NCBI RefSeq assembly: GCF_017874415.1
Contig: NZ_JAGGLM010000003.1
Span: forward strand, 1-64,000
Direction of reading: 5' to 3'
From: Clostridium algifaecis
Lineage (GTDB): Bacteria > Bacillota > Clostridia > Clostridiales > Clostridiaceae
Length of the DNA: 64,000 bases
In this document: positions 1-8,567 of the stretch, in pieces
Layout of the letters: each line of letters starts with the position of its first letter
Numbering within the stretch: position 1 is the first letter of the stretch
Translations under genes and position numbers: made by a program
The notes under the pieces: model-generated
Told to the model about the DNA's origin: nothing
Databases searched by the model: none
The model's input: the letters and a program-made list of their open reading frames with translations, nothing else

Positions 1-350
1 ATAGTACCATTCCTAAATACTTTATTTTTTATAGTAGTTTTTATTATATCTTTGCTGATATTTTTTAAACCATCAAAATCAAAATTATCTAAACAGCGCC
101 TGACGGCATCAATGCGTAGCATTTTAGTATTTTTAGGTAGTACCTTTTTAAATTTATTCTTTTCAATCCAATGTTCTAATCTATTGAAACTTCTTATTTG
201 AAGCATAAAACTAAATAAAACACAGAAAGTAATTGTTGAAATTTTTACTGGAGATTTTATCCTTTTATCTTTTAAGGTATTGATTTTTTCACCTATATCA
301 TATACCCTATTAATGTAGGTGAGTAACTGTTTCAAATAACTTTTGCTCAT
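1..350 (-). CDS. DDE-type transposase, N-terminal part (cut by window edge)
   Basis: The reverse strand is open from an ATG at 350 down to the left edge, giving about 116 residues with no stop. The Lys/Arg-rich protein starts MSKSYLKQLLTYINRVYDIG and contains a hydrophobic stretch followed by an SFNRLEHWIEKNKF-type segment. That composition resembles the N-terminal region of IS4-like or unclassified DDE transposases of clostridia. The DDE core would lie outside the window, so the family is not settled. A hairpin (358-368 with 393-403) lies just upstream of the start, as is common near IS ends. Whether the element is intact cannot be seen. Confidence 0.6.
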   Translation of the reverse strand, partial: MSKSYLKQLLTYINRVYDIGEKINTLKDKRIKSPVKISTITFCVLFSFMLQIRSFNRLEHWIEKNKFKKVLPKNTKMLRIDAVRRCLDNFDFDGLKNISKDIIKTTIKNKVFRNGT

Positions 351-357
351 TTTATCA

Positions 358-403
358 GCATCCTTTTTTTGATTTTTTAGCAAAACCATTATAAAAAGGA
401 TGC
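358..403. terminator. Hairpin upstream of the transposase start
   Basis: An 11-bp inverted repeat (GCATCCTTTTT at 358-368, its complement at 393-403) is followed on the plus strand by a T-rich tract. It lies immediately 5' of the transposase start. It may insulate the transposase from outside transcription or terminate read-through. Confidence 0.4.
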
Positions 404-498
404 TTTTATTATGCAAATTTTTTCTATATAATTTCCAGTAAAAATCGGAATTTATTAATTCTACTAAAAATGCTCATAAACCTTTATAATCTAGAGGA

Positions 499-744
499 CT
501 ACCGTCCTAAAAATTTTTTAAGTGCTAAACTTCTGCTAAATTCAGGATTATTGGTTATCTTGACTTCCCTAATAACTAAATCCGAGAAGTTATCAAATAT
601 GCGTTTTATAGCTATTTTATTGTTTTGTAATATATGTGAAGCTTTAACGTTTTTATAATCATATGTATTAGTATTTTTATTTGAATCAATTTTGTTGTTA
701 TTTTTATCACTTAGTGAAAAAATATTTTTTAGTGAATCAAACAT
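499..744 (-). pseudogene. Possible N-terminal remnant of a GerA-family spore germination gene
   Basis: This 81-residue reading frame has a good ribosome site (AGAAGGTGA) before its ATG. An Asn/Lys-rich head is followed by NNKIAIKRIFDNFSDLVIRE (residues 41-60), which resembles the start of the conserved domain of GerA/GerKA germinant-receptor subunits, proteins of normally about 480-540 residues. The similarity ends near residue 63 and the frame stops at LKKFLGR. No membrane part follows; a transposase lies about 150 bp further on. I infer a truncated receptor gene broken by an IS or a deletion. It could instead be a short unrelated gene. Confidence 0.4.
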
Positions 745-751
745 TAAATCA

Positions 752-811
752 CCTTCTCTAAATTTTATTATGCGGCATAATAAAATAATTATTCACTACT
801 GGTAGAGAAGG
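752..811. repeat. Nested inverted repeat between the germination remnant and yitT
   Basis: An outer inverted repeat of 9 bp (CCTTCTCTA at 752-760 with its exact complement at 803-811) encloses a nearly perfect palindrome at 762-786 with 12-bp arms around one central base. The outer left arm overlaps the ribosome site of the upstream remnant. It may be a terminator of yitT read on the minus strand or a small mobile hairpin. Confidence 0.45.
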
Positions 812-821
812 CGTTACTCAA

Positions 822-1703
822 TTAATTCTCTGTTTTTCTATGAATATTAAATCCCTGTCCTAAAACCTCATGTGTATCGCTTATTATTACAAATGCATTA
901 CTATCAATATTCTTTACTAAACTTTTAAACCTATTTATTTCTGATTGATCCATAACAACCATTAGAACTGTACATTCCTTTCCACTGTATCCACCAAAGC
1001 CTGATAACTTTGTAAGCCCTCTATCCAAATCTTTAAGAACAGTATCTTTTATAATTTCTGATTTATCAGAAACTACGAAAACAACCTTTGATCCACTGAA
1101 TCCTAATTGTATTAAATCAACAGCCTTGGTAGTTATAAATAAAGATATAATAGCATATAGTGCCTTCTCTGGATTAAAAATAAATGCAGCAGCAATAATT
1201 ACAGTACCATCTATTATTCCCTGAGAATTTCCAATGCTTATTCCACTATATTTATTAATAACACTAGCTATTATTGAGGTACCCCCTGTAGAACCATTGT
1301 TTTTAAAGACTATACCAAGTCCTAATCCTGAAAGTAATCCTCCATATATGGAAGCTAACAATAAATTTGATGTAAGTGAATGTATATTTGTTGTTAAAAG
1401 TATAAATAGCGGTAAAACTAGAGAACCAAAAATAGTTCTTAGTGTGAATTTCCTTCCCATTAAAATTAATCCAACAAAAATCAATGGAATATTTCCACCC
1501 CATTGCAAAATAGCAGGTTCTATATTAAATAATCTATTTACTAATAATGATATACCTACCATTCCGCCAGATGCTATTTGATTTGGCCTTAAAAATAAAT
1601 TAAAACCTAAAGCAGCTATTGCACATCCAATTGTCAAGTTGAAATATTGCATTACATAATTATACTTAGAATTATTTCTTATAAAAAATTTATTACCGAT
1701 CAT
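822..1703 (-). CDS. YitT family membrane protein (YitT_membrane + DUF2179)
   Basis: This 293-residue integral membrane protein has about five or six hydrophobic segments in residues 15-215, containing the family pattern LRPNQIASGGMVGIS near residue 40 and GSTGGTSIIA near 137. A soluble C-terminal domain of DUF2179 type (residues about 225-285, starting near VFVVSDKSEII) follows. Length and order match the YitT family, whose transported substrate is not firmly known. The ATG at 1703 has a ribosome site AAGGAGAT. No operon partner is evident. Confidence 0.85.
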   Translation of the reverse strand: MIGNKFFIRNNSKYNYVMQYFNLTIGCAIAALGFNLFLRPNQIASGGMVGISLLVNRLFNIEPAILQWGGNIPLIFVGLILMGRKFTLRTIFGSLVLPLFILLTTNIHSLTSNLLLASIYGGLLSGLGLGIVFKNNGSTGGTSIIASVINKYSGISIGNSQGIIDGTVIIAAAFIFNPEKALYAIISLFITTKAVDLIQLGFSGSKVVFVVSDKSEIIKDTVLKDLDRGLTKLSGFGGYSGKECTVLMVVMDQSEINRFKSLVKNIDSNAFVIISDTHEVLGQGFNIHRKTEN

Positions 1704-1872
1704 TTTAAGATCTCCTTCGTTGCAGAATGATTAAACACTATATTTAAAATTCTAAAAAAGTATAACATATAGATAATTAAGTTACAATATGACATCTATT
1801 AACATATATTGCTTTAAGCATCATAAAATATATAGTATAAAAATTAAACTCTTAATTATGGAGGTGATATAA

Positions 1873-2337
1873 TTGCAATCAACTATTATTTTAATAGCTA
1901 TACTAGCAGCTGCCGTTTTAGGAAAAGCTGATTCTGTAGCTCTAGCTGTATGCATACTCTTAATGTTAAAACTCACACATATAGATAAATTCATATTCCC
2001 TACCCTTCAACAAAATGGAGTATTTTTAGGTGTAGTAATACTCGTGGCTTCAATTTTAATTCCTATTGCAAATGGAAGTGTAGAATATACAAGTATTAGA
2101 AAAATCTTTACATCATGGCTTGGATTATTTGCCCTGTTAATTTCACTTTTCACTACTTATCTAAGCGGACTCGGAATGCAGTACCTAACTGTTCAAGGAC
2201 ACAGTGAAATTATGCCAGCATTAATTTTAGGTGCAGTAATTGCTGCTGCTTTTTTAGGTGGAGTTCCTGTAGGTCCTATGATAACTTCTGGAATGATTGC
2301 TCTTGGATTGAAACTATTTCATAAAATAGGTCTATAA
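1873..2337 (+). CDS. UPF0756 (DUF441) membrane protein
   Basis: This 154-residue protein begins with TTG preceded by GGAGGTGA at proper spacing. It is almost wholly hydrophobic, with about four membrane segments. The LAAAVLGKADSVALAVCILL stretch and the C-terminal GGVPVGPMITSGMIALG segment are typical of UPF0756/DUF441, a family of unknown function. It is followed by a 24-bp perfect inverted repeat (2358-2411) that probably ends its transcript. Confidence 0.85.
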   Translation: MQSTIILIAILAAAVLGKADSVALAVCILLMLKLTHIDKFIFPTLQQNGVFLGVVILVASILIPIANGSVEYTSIRKIFTSWLGLFALLISLFTTYLSGLGMQYLTVQGHSEIMPALILGAVIAAAFLGGVPVGPMITSGMIALGLKLFHKIGL

Positions 2338-2357
2338 AACTTTTTCTATTAACATAA

Positions 2358-2411
2358 AAATACTTGTATATGAAAAAGTATTATTCTATACTTTTTCATA
2401 TACAAGTATTT
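2358..2411. terminator. 24-bp perfect inverted repeat, probable terminator
   Basis: The arms at 2358-2381 and 2388-2411 are exact reverse complements around a 6-base loop. The hairpin lies 20 bases after the UPF0756 stop and 52 bases before the Nramp-like gene. It lacks a clean T-tract on the plus side (TTTAAATT). Termination is the simplest role, but the stem is unusually long and A/T-only apart from a few pairs. Confidence 0.5.
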
Positions 2412-2463
2412 AAATTATCATAAATTTTGAAGTTACATTAGAAAAACGGGAGAAAAAAATAAT

Positions 2464-3699
2464 ATGAAAAAGAAAAATAGGTTTTTAATTATATTAGGCA
2501 TAATTGGTCCCGGGCTTATTACTGTAAATGCAGGTAATGACGCTGGTGGAATTGCAACTTATGCTACCGTAGGTGCATCTTATGGCTACAGTATGCTGTG
2601 GGGACTATTATTAATAACATTCAGTTTGGCAGTCATACAGGAAATGAATGCACGAATGGCTGTGGTAACAGGAAAAGGTCTTTCTGATTTAATCAGAGAG
2701 CAATTTAGCATTAAGCTTGCCTTTTTTGCAATGATTGTTTTATTTATTGCAAATTTTGGTGTTTGTATAGGAGACTTTGCCGGAATAGCTGCTAGTATGG
2801 AGTTATTTGGCATAAATAAATATATTTCAGTTCCAATAATGGCATTTGCAGTCTGGCTGCTCATTATAAAAGGCTCATACTCGAAAACTGAAAAAATATT
2901 CTTAGGGTTTACATTTGTATTCTTTTCATATATAATAACTTGCTTTATAGGAAAGCCCAACTGGAATACTGTGTTAAGATCATCTTTTACACCTACATTA
3001 AGATTTGATAAAGGCTTTATTTTAACATTCATAGGAATGATTGGAACTACAATTACTCCATATATGCAATTTTACCTTCAATCTTCTGTAGTAGATAAAG
3101 GTCTAAAAATAAAAGATTACAAATATGAAAAGTTAGATGTATACTTAAGTTCAATTTGGGGAAATTTAGTTGCATTTTTCATAATAGTATGTACTGCTGT
3201 TACATTATACAAAGCGGGAATAAAAATAGATAGTGCGGAACAGGCAGCTGCATCATTAAAACCACTTGCCGGCAATTATGCTTCAATACTCTTTGGAATT
3301 GGACTTTTTGGTGCATCTGTACTTGCAACAATGATTATTCCATTATCAACTGCATATGCCATATGTGAATCTTTTGGTTTTGAAAGCGGACTTAATCACA
3401 AGTATAAAGATTCACCCGTTTTTTATGGAATCTTTACATTCATTATACTATTCAGTTCAATACTCGTATTAATACCTGATGTATCATTAGTAGGTGTTAT
3501 GATTGTTACACAGCAGCTTGCCGGAATTCTGTGTCCCATTATACTGATATTCATGGTACTCCTTACTAATAATAAAGAAGTTATGGGTGAATATGTGAAT
3601 AATGGTCTGCAAAATATTATAATATGGATAACAGTAATATTTATAATTACACTTTCGTTAATTATTTTTATTTCCCCATTGTTTAAACTCATTGCTTAA
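2464..3699 (+). CDS. Nramp-related divalent metal transporter with altered metal-site motifs
   Basis: A 411-residue protein with about 11 membrane segments and the Nramp/SLC11 opening (GPGLIT at residues 15-20, followed by GYSMLWGLL). Canonical Mn/Fe Nramp proteins carry DPGN in helix 1 and MPH in helix 6. Here the matching positions read GNDAGG (24-29) and TPYMQ (198-202), so the coordinating Met and the usual helix-1 motif are replaced. Loss of that Met is a feature of the Nramp-related magnesium transporters (NRMT) described in bacteria including clostridia. Mg2+ rather than Mn2+ transport is therefore plausible but inferred. I see no M-box riboswitch upstream. It stands alone as a transcription unit. 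Confidence 0.8.
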   Translation: MKKKNRFLIILGIIGPGLITVNAGNDAGGIATYATVGASYGYSMLWGLLLITFSLAVIQEMNARMAVVTGKGLSDLIREQFSIKLAFFAMIVLFIANFGVCIGDFAGIAASMELFGINKYISVPIMAFAVWLLIIKGSYSKTEKIFLGFTFVFFSYIITCFIGKPNWNTVLRSSFTPTLRFDKGFILTFIGMIGTTITPYMQFYLQSSVVDKGLKIKDYKYEKLDVYLSSIWGNLVAFFIIVCTAVTLYKAGIKIDSAEQAAASLKPLAGNYASILFGIGLFGASVLATMIIPLSTAYAICESFGFESGLNHKYKDSPVFYGIFTFIILFSSILVLIPDVSLVGVMIVTQQLAGILCPIILIFMVLLTNNKEVMGEYVNNGLQNIIIWITVIFIITLSLIIFISPLFKLIA

Positions 3700-4101
3700 A
3701 AATAAAAAAAATAGCCAATCTCTAGAAAAAATTCTTATCTATAGATTGACTGTCTAATTATGAGGGGACTACTATATTAAGCTTCTCTGTGTATAAGCTT
3801 TATTTATTATGCTTTTATAATACCTCTTAATTGTCACAGTATTGTGACATAACTATTACTGTGATGTGTATTTTTTGAATTTTTTGTTAACAAAAATGCA
3901 ATAATATTATTGCAAATTTTATTTCATATAGTAAAATTAATAGGGAAATATTGTACATATATAATTTTTAAAGTGTATTGTTTCTTTTCAATACACTTTT
4001 TATTTTAAGTTTATATACGAAAATAAAGGAGCTTGGCATTAGAAACGTACTTATAAAATGCGGACATAGCTTAATTTAAATTAAATGGAGGCAATAAAAA
4101 A
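3700..4101 (+). promoter_or_regulatory. Gene-free leader region of thiM with three palindromes and a short terminated transcript
   Basis: Three dyads follow one another: TGTCAC-N6-GTGACA at 3832-3849, TTTTTGTTAACAAAAA at 3881-3896, and TGCAATAATATTATTGCA at 3897-3914. A plausible promoter is TTGCAA (3910-3915) and TAAAAT 16 bases on; the last palindrome overlaps its -35. About 30 bases downstream an 11-bp hairpin with T-tract (about 3970-4000) would end the transcript before thiM. No TPP riboswitch consensus is present. Either a small RNA or an attenuator for thiM fits. Confidence 0.4.
3970..4002 (+). terminator. Intrinsic terminator upstream of thiM
   Basis: The stem AAAGTGTATTG pairs with CAATACACTTT around a TTTCTTTT loop and is followed by TTTATTTT. 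It lies about 100 bases before the thiM start, so it would act as an attenuator or end a short leader RNA. Confidence 0.6.
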
Positions 4102-4905
4102 ATGAATACTTTAAATGAAGTTTCAAATGTTTTAACAAAAATTAGAGAGAAAAATCCACTTGTTCATTGTATTACAAATCATGTAACAATTAATGACTGT
4201 GCAAATATACTTCTTGCCTATGGTGCTTCTCCTGCCATGTGTGAAGCCTATGACGAGGTATTTGATTTCGTTAAAATATCAAATGCTTTATACATAAATT
4301 TGGGAACATTAAATAAAGAACAGGAAACCTCCGTGATACTTGCTGCAGAATCTGCAAAAATACATAGTATTCCTGTAATACTTGATCCTGTAGCCTGTGC
4401 TGCAATTCCAAGAAAAATAGATGTTATAAATAGAATATTTCAAGTTGGTAAAGTCGACATTATAAAAGGCAATACAGGAGAAATAAACTTTCTAGCAGGA
4501 AAAAATGCTGATGTTAAAGGTGTGGATTCCTTAGATGGTTCAGAAGGAGCACTGGACAGCTGTATAACCCTAGCTAAAAAATATAATTGTACTGTTGCAG
4601 CAAGTGGAGAAGAAGACTTTATAACAGATGGCAAAAACAGTGCTATAATACAAAATAACACAAAAATGCTTACCAAGGTAACAGGTGCCGGATGTATGCT
4701 TGGTGCTCTATGCGGTGCTGCGGCAGGTGCTTTTGAAAATAAATTTATAGCAACCGTTGCTGCCATACTTTCAATGAATATAGCAGGAGAAGAAGCTTTT
4801 AAAGAAGCAAAAGCACCCGGAAGCTTTAGAGTTAAGCTTATTGATTCTATTTATGAATTAACAGAAGAAAAATTGAGAAAAGGTGGAAAAATAATATGGA
4901 AATAG
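4102..4905 (+). CDS. thiM: Hydroxyethylthiazole kinase
   Basis: This 267-residue cytosolic kinase phosphorylates 4-methyl-5-(2-hydroxyethyl)thiazole for thiamine salvage. The family start [21 protein letters not shown] (from about residue 17; quoted here in part) and the C-terminal [15 protein letters not shown] loop, with the conserved Cys of the ATP/acceptor site, are both present, and the length is normal. The ATG follows GGAGG. Its end overlaps the start of thiE by 10 bases, so translation is probably coupled. Unlike thiD-cytX in this window, no TPP riboswitch precedes it. Confidence 0.93.
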   Translation: MNTLNEVSNVLTKIREKNPLVHCITNHVTINDCANILLAYGASPAMCEAYDEVFDFVKISNALYINLGTLNKEQETSVILAAESAKIHSIPVILDPVACAAIPRKIDVINRIFQVGKVDIIKGNTGEINFLAGKNADVKGVDSLDGSEGALDSCITLAKKYNCTVAASGEEDFITDGKNSAIIQNNTKMLTKVTGAGCMLGALCGAAAGAFENKFIATVAAILSMNIAGEEAFKEAKAPGSFRVKLIDSIYELTEEKLRKGGKIIWK

Positions 4906-5510
4906 ATTATAGCTTATATCTTGTTACAGATAGAAGATTTCTTGGAAATAAAACTTTAAAAAAAGCAGTGGAGGAAGCCATATTAGGTGGAGTGACTTTA
5001 GTACAGATAAGAGAAAAATCAGCCTCTACAAGAGAATTTTATAATGTTGCCCTTGATGTCAAACAGGTAACAGACCACTATAAAATTCCAATTATAATTG
5101 ATGATAGAATAGATATAGCCCAAGCTATGAATGCTGACGGTGTCCATCTAGGACAAAGTGATATGCCTATTTCTATAGCAAGAAAAATACTCGGTAAAGA
5201 TAAGATAATAGGAATATCTGCTGGAAACACAAAAGAGGCATTGGATGCACAAAAGGGAGGGGCAGATTATATTGGAATAGGTACCTTATTCAATACAGGA
5301 ACCAAAAAGGATATAGATAATCCTATAGGAATAAAAGGACTTAAAGAAATTTATGACAGCATAAATATACCTGCTGTAGCCATAGGCGGCATAAATCAAA
5401 ATAATTTCAGAGATGTTCTTTCTACTGGCATAGATGGAATTTCAGTTGTAACAGCAATACTTAAAAGTAGTGATATAACCGCCAGTGCAAAAGCCTTAAA
5501 ACTAAAATAA
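4896..5510 (+). CDS. thiE: Thiamine-phosphate synthase
   Basis: This 204-residue TIM-barrel enzyme joins HMP-diphosphate with thiazole phosphate to give thiamine monophosphate. Visible family motifs are LVTDR near residue 9, VQIREK near 34, GVHLGQSD near 82, and IGIGTLF near 127. The start overlaps the end of thiM, and the two form a salvage operon together with HMP kinase/transport at 8.6-10.5 kb. A small hairpin after the stop (about 5515-5565) probably terminates the unit. Confidence 0.93.
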   Translation: MEIDYSLYLVTDRRFLGNKTLKKAVEEAILGGVTLVQIREKSASTREFYNVALDVKQVTDHYKIPIIIDDRIDIAQAMNADGVHLGQSDMPISIARKILGKDKIIGISAGNTKEALDAQKGGADYIGIGTLFNTGTKKDIDNPIGIKGLKEIYDSINIPAVAIGGINQNNFRDVLSTGIDGISVVTAILKSSDITASAKALKLK

Positions 5511-5659
5511 ATTTTACGGAGCAAGGTAGCATTTTTTTAATTATAAAATCTGCTATCCTGCTCCTTTATTTTGTTTGATTGATTTACAAATTTAATTTGC
5601 TAAAGTATAATATTCATGTAAGTTTAAAATTAATTAGAAATTATTTGGAGGTTACTTAT

Positions 5660-6469
5660 ATGAAAAAAAGAATTGTATTTTTAACTACTTTAATATTTTT
5701 AGTAGGAATAATATTCTCAGGATGTGGACAAAGCAAAAATGGTTCCGATTCTTCATGGAATGACATAAAACAAAAAGGTGAATTTGTAGTTGGTCTTGAC
5801 GACAGTTTTCCACCTATGGGTTTCAGAGATACTAAAGGCAACATAGTTGGGTTTGACATAGATATGGCAAAAGAAGCCGCAAAAAGAATGGGTGTAAAAG
5901 TAAAATTCAAGCCTGTAGATTGGGATGGAGTTACACTAAGTTTGAAAAATAAGGATATAGATGTTATATGGAACGGTCTTACAATTACAGACAAGAGAAA
6001 ACAGCAAATTGCCTTTTCAAATGTATATCTTCAAAACAGACAGATAATAGTTGCACGAAAAGATTCCAATATAAAAACCAAAAAAGATCTATCTGGTAAA
6101 GTTGTAGGACTTCAACTTGGAAGCAGCAGTGAAATAGCACTTAACTCTGACAGTTCTACTAAAAAATCTATAAAAGAAGTTAAAAAATATTCAAATAATA
6201 CAGAAGCACTGCTTGATTTAAAAGAAGCACGTATAGATGCAGTAGTAGTAGATGAAGTAGTTGGAAGATATTATGCTTCCAAAAAAGCTGGAGTTTATAG
6301 TATATTAAATGATAACTTTGGAAAAGAAGACTATGGTGTAGGTATAAGAAAAAATGATATAAGTTTTAAGAACAAGTTAAATGCTGCTCTTGACTCCATT
6401 AAAAAAGACGGTACTGAAAAAAAGATATCTGAAAAATGGTTTGGTCAGGATGTAACTTCAGAAAAATAG
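5660..6469 (+). CDS. Amino-acid ABC transporter substrate-binding lipoprotein
   Basis: This 269-residue protein starts at the ATG at 5660, which has GGAGGTTACTTAT before it; an earlier in-frame ATG at 5579 would add an unlikely 27 residues. A lipoprotein signal (hydrophobic helix then FSGCGQ) anchors it outside the membrane. The rest is a type 3 extracellular solute-binding domain with GLDDSFPPMGFRD near residue 44 and FDIDMAKEAAKRMG near 66. It binds a polar amino acid or cystine; the exact ligand cannot be read. A permease follows 20 bases on, but no ATPase gene. Confidence 0.88.
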   Translation: MKKRIVFLTTLIFLVGIIFSGCGQSKNGSDSSWNDIKQKGEFVVGLDDSFPPMGFRDTKGNIVGFDIDMAKEAAKRMGVKVKFKPVDWDGVTLSLKNKDIDVIWNGLTITDKRKQQIAFSNVYLQNRQIIVARKDSNIKTKKDLSGKVVGLQLGSSSEIALNSDSSTKKSIKEVKKYSNNTEALLDLKEARIDAVVVDEVVGRYYASKKAGVYSILNDNFGKEDYGVGIRKNDISFKNKLNAALDSIKKDGTEKKISEKWFGQDVTSEK

Positions 6470-6489
6470 TTATTTAGGAGTTGATTTAA

Positions 6490-7128
6490 TTGCCTTACTC
6501 TGCTGACATTATAGGGCTTATACTAAAAGGCAGTATAATATCTATAGAATTATTCTTAATATCAATAGTGTTTTCAATACCTCTTGGTATAATATGTGCA
6601 TTGGGTAAAATATCAAAAATAAAAATATTAAAAGCTATACTCAGTTTATATACCTGGATATTTAGAGGTACTCCCCTATTATTACAATTATTTTTTATAT
6701 ATTTTGGACTGCCTGTACTTGGTATAAAATTAAATCCATTTGCTGCTGCAAGCTTTGCATTTATTATAAATTATGCAGCATATTTTACAGAAGTATTTAG
6801 AGCTGGCATAGAATCTGTTGATGTAGGCCAATACGAAGCTGGAAAAGCCCTCGGAATGAATTATGTTCAAATAATGATAAAAATTATAATTCCACAGGCT
6901 ATACCTGTAGTGCTTCCATCTTTATGCAATGAAAACATAAACCTAATAAAGGATACTTCATTAATAGCTTCCATAGGTATAGGAGATCTTTTGAGAGCTT
7001 CAAAAGAAATTGTAACTAGTGATTTTACAATTTTTCCATTTATAATATCAGGTGTGATTTATTTAATTATATCAACCTTTCTGGTTGCTATATTTAGAAA
7101 GTTGGAGAAAAAATTTTTTATACAATAA
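6490..7128 (+). CDS. Amino-acid ABC transporter permease
   Basis: This 212-residue membrane protein starts with TTG, preceded by AGGAG eight to nine bases upstream. About five membrane helices surround the His/Glu/Gln/Arg-type permease motif (EVFRAGIESVDVGQYEAGKALG, partly quoted, near residues 99-120), which contacts the ATPase. It pairs with the binding protein 20 bases upstream. The usual GlnQ-type ATPase is absent: the next gene, pepT, is on the other strand. The complex must borrow an ATPase encoded elsewhere. Confidence 0.87.
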   Translation: MPYSADIIGLILKGSIISIELFLISIVFSIPLGIICALGKISKIKILKAILSLYTWIFRGTPLLLQLFFIYFGLPVLGIKLNPFAAASFAFIINYAAYFTEVFRAGIESVDVGQYEAGKALGMNYVQIMIKIIIPQAIPVVLPSLCNENINLIKDTSLIASIGIGDLLRASKEIVTSDFTIFPFIISGVIYLIISTFLVAIFRKLEKKFFIQ

Positions 7129-7183
7129 ATACAAAACAGATTAGGATCATAAATAATATCTTAATCTGTTTTATATTTTTGGC

Positions 7184-8422
7184 TTATTTTCTATTATCAT
7201 AACTGGCTGTAAATTTCACTATATTTACTATAACCTGAACAGCCTTTTCCATCGCAAATACCGGAATATATTCATACCTGCCGTGAAAATTGTGCCCTCC
7301 TGTAAATATATTTGGTGTTGGCAAGCCTTTAAAGGATAGCATAGCTCCATCAGTACCGCCTCTTATAGGAACACATTCAGGCTTTAAATCAGCATTTGAA
7401 ATAGCCTTATAAGCTATATCGACTATATATTTAACAGGTTCTATTTTTTCCTTCATATTTCTATACTGATCCTTTATATCAACTTCAATTGTACACTTTC
7501 CATACTTCTCATTAATAATTTCAGCACATTTTAAGATAAACTCTTTTCTTTCCTGAAATTTATCACTTTCAAAGTCTCTTATTATATACTGAAGTTCAGT
7601 TTCTTCTACCCCACCGTTCATTGAAACAATATGATAAAATCCTTCATATCCCTCCGTAGTACCTGGTGTCTCATCTTTAGGAAGCATATCTATAAACTCG
7701 CTTGCTATAAGCATTGAATTTATCATTTTGTGTTTTGCATATCCCGGATGCACATTTCTTCCTCTAATTTTAATTTTAGCAGAAGCAGCATTAAAATTTT
7801 CAAATTCAAGCTCCCCTACAGTGCCTCCATCCATAGTATATGCAAAATTAGCATTAAATTTTTTAACATCAAAATTATCCGATCCCCTGCCAACTTCCTC
7901 ATCTGGAGTAAAAGCTACTTTAACATCTCCATGTTTTATTTCAGGGTGATTTGCCAGATACTCTACAGCTGTCATTATTTCAGCTATACCAGCTTTATCA
8001 TCTGCTCCAAGCAAAGTAGTTCCGTCTGTAGTAATAAGTGTTTTTCCAATATAATCTTTTAATTCTGGAAAATCCTTTGGAGAAAGAATTATATTTTTTT
8101 CTTCATTTAAAACTATATCCTTACCATCATAATTTTCAATAAATTTAGGATTTACATTCATTCCTGAAATTTCTGGACTTGTATCCATATGTGCAATAAA
8201 CCCTATTCTAGGAATTTCCTTATTAACATTGGATGGTACTGATGCCATTACGTATCCATTTTCATCTATTGAAGCTTCTTTTATTCCTATTTCTTTTAAT
8301 TCTTTTACTAATTCTTTTGCAAGTACCAGCTGTCCTGAAGTAGTAGGACTTGTATTTCCTTCTTCATTCGATCTAGTATTAATTTTTGCATATTTTATAA
8401 ACTTATCTACAACCTTAGACAT
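7184..8422 (-). CDS. pepT: Peptidase T (tripeptide aminopeptidase)
   Basis: This 412-residue M20-family dizinc exopeptidase removes the N-terminal residue of tripeptides in the cytosol. Visible metal and catalytic motifs are AHMDTSPE near residue 78, GADDKAG near 140, DEEVGRG near 174, and the C-terminal GGTDGA and [10 protein letters not shown] segments. Length matches family members of about 410 residues. The ATG is preceded by AAGGAGAAA. It is convergent with the ABC permease. Confidence 0.94.
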   Translation of the reverse strand: MSKVVDKFIKYAKINTRSNEEGNTSPTTSGQLVLAKELVKELKEIGIKEASIDENGYVMASVPSNVNKEIPRIGFIAHMDTSPEISGMNVNPKFIENYDGKDIVLNEEKNIILSPKDFPELKDYIGKTLITTDGTTLLGADDKAGIAEIMTAVEYLANHPEIKHGDVKVAFTPDEEVGRGSDNFDVKKFNANFAYTMDGGTVGELEFENFNAASAKIKIRGRNVHPGYAKHKMINSMLIASEFIDMLPKDETPGTTEGYEGFYHIVSMNGGVEETELQYIIRDFESDKFQERKEFILKCAEIINEKYGKCTIEVDIKDQYRNMKEKIEPVKYIVDIAYKAISNADLKPECVPIRGGTDGAMLSFKGLPTPNIFTGGHNFHGRYEYIPVFAMEKAVQVIVNIVKFTASYDNRK

Positions 8423-8567
8423 AATTAATTTCTCCTTAAAATAAAATTATTACAAATGCAATACACCTAAAGTATGATTATACATGTAGGATAATTTTAT
8501 TATATCAAAAGATTCTATATTCCAGTCTAATACAATAAATTGTTAGATTTTCATAAATTATAGTTAT

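Noticed and set aside
2338-2463. M-box magnesium riboswitch upstream of the Nramp relative
   Set aside because: The gap is only 126 bases and mostly a perfect hairpin; no M-box core was recognised.
4006-4101. TPP riboswitch upstream of thiM
   Set aside because: None of the THI-element core words (CTGAGA, ACCTGATCTGG-type, CGTAGGGA) are present here, unlike at 10695-10840.
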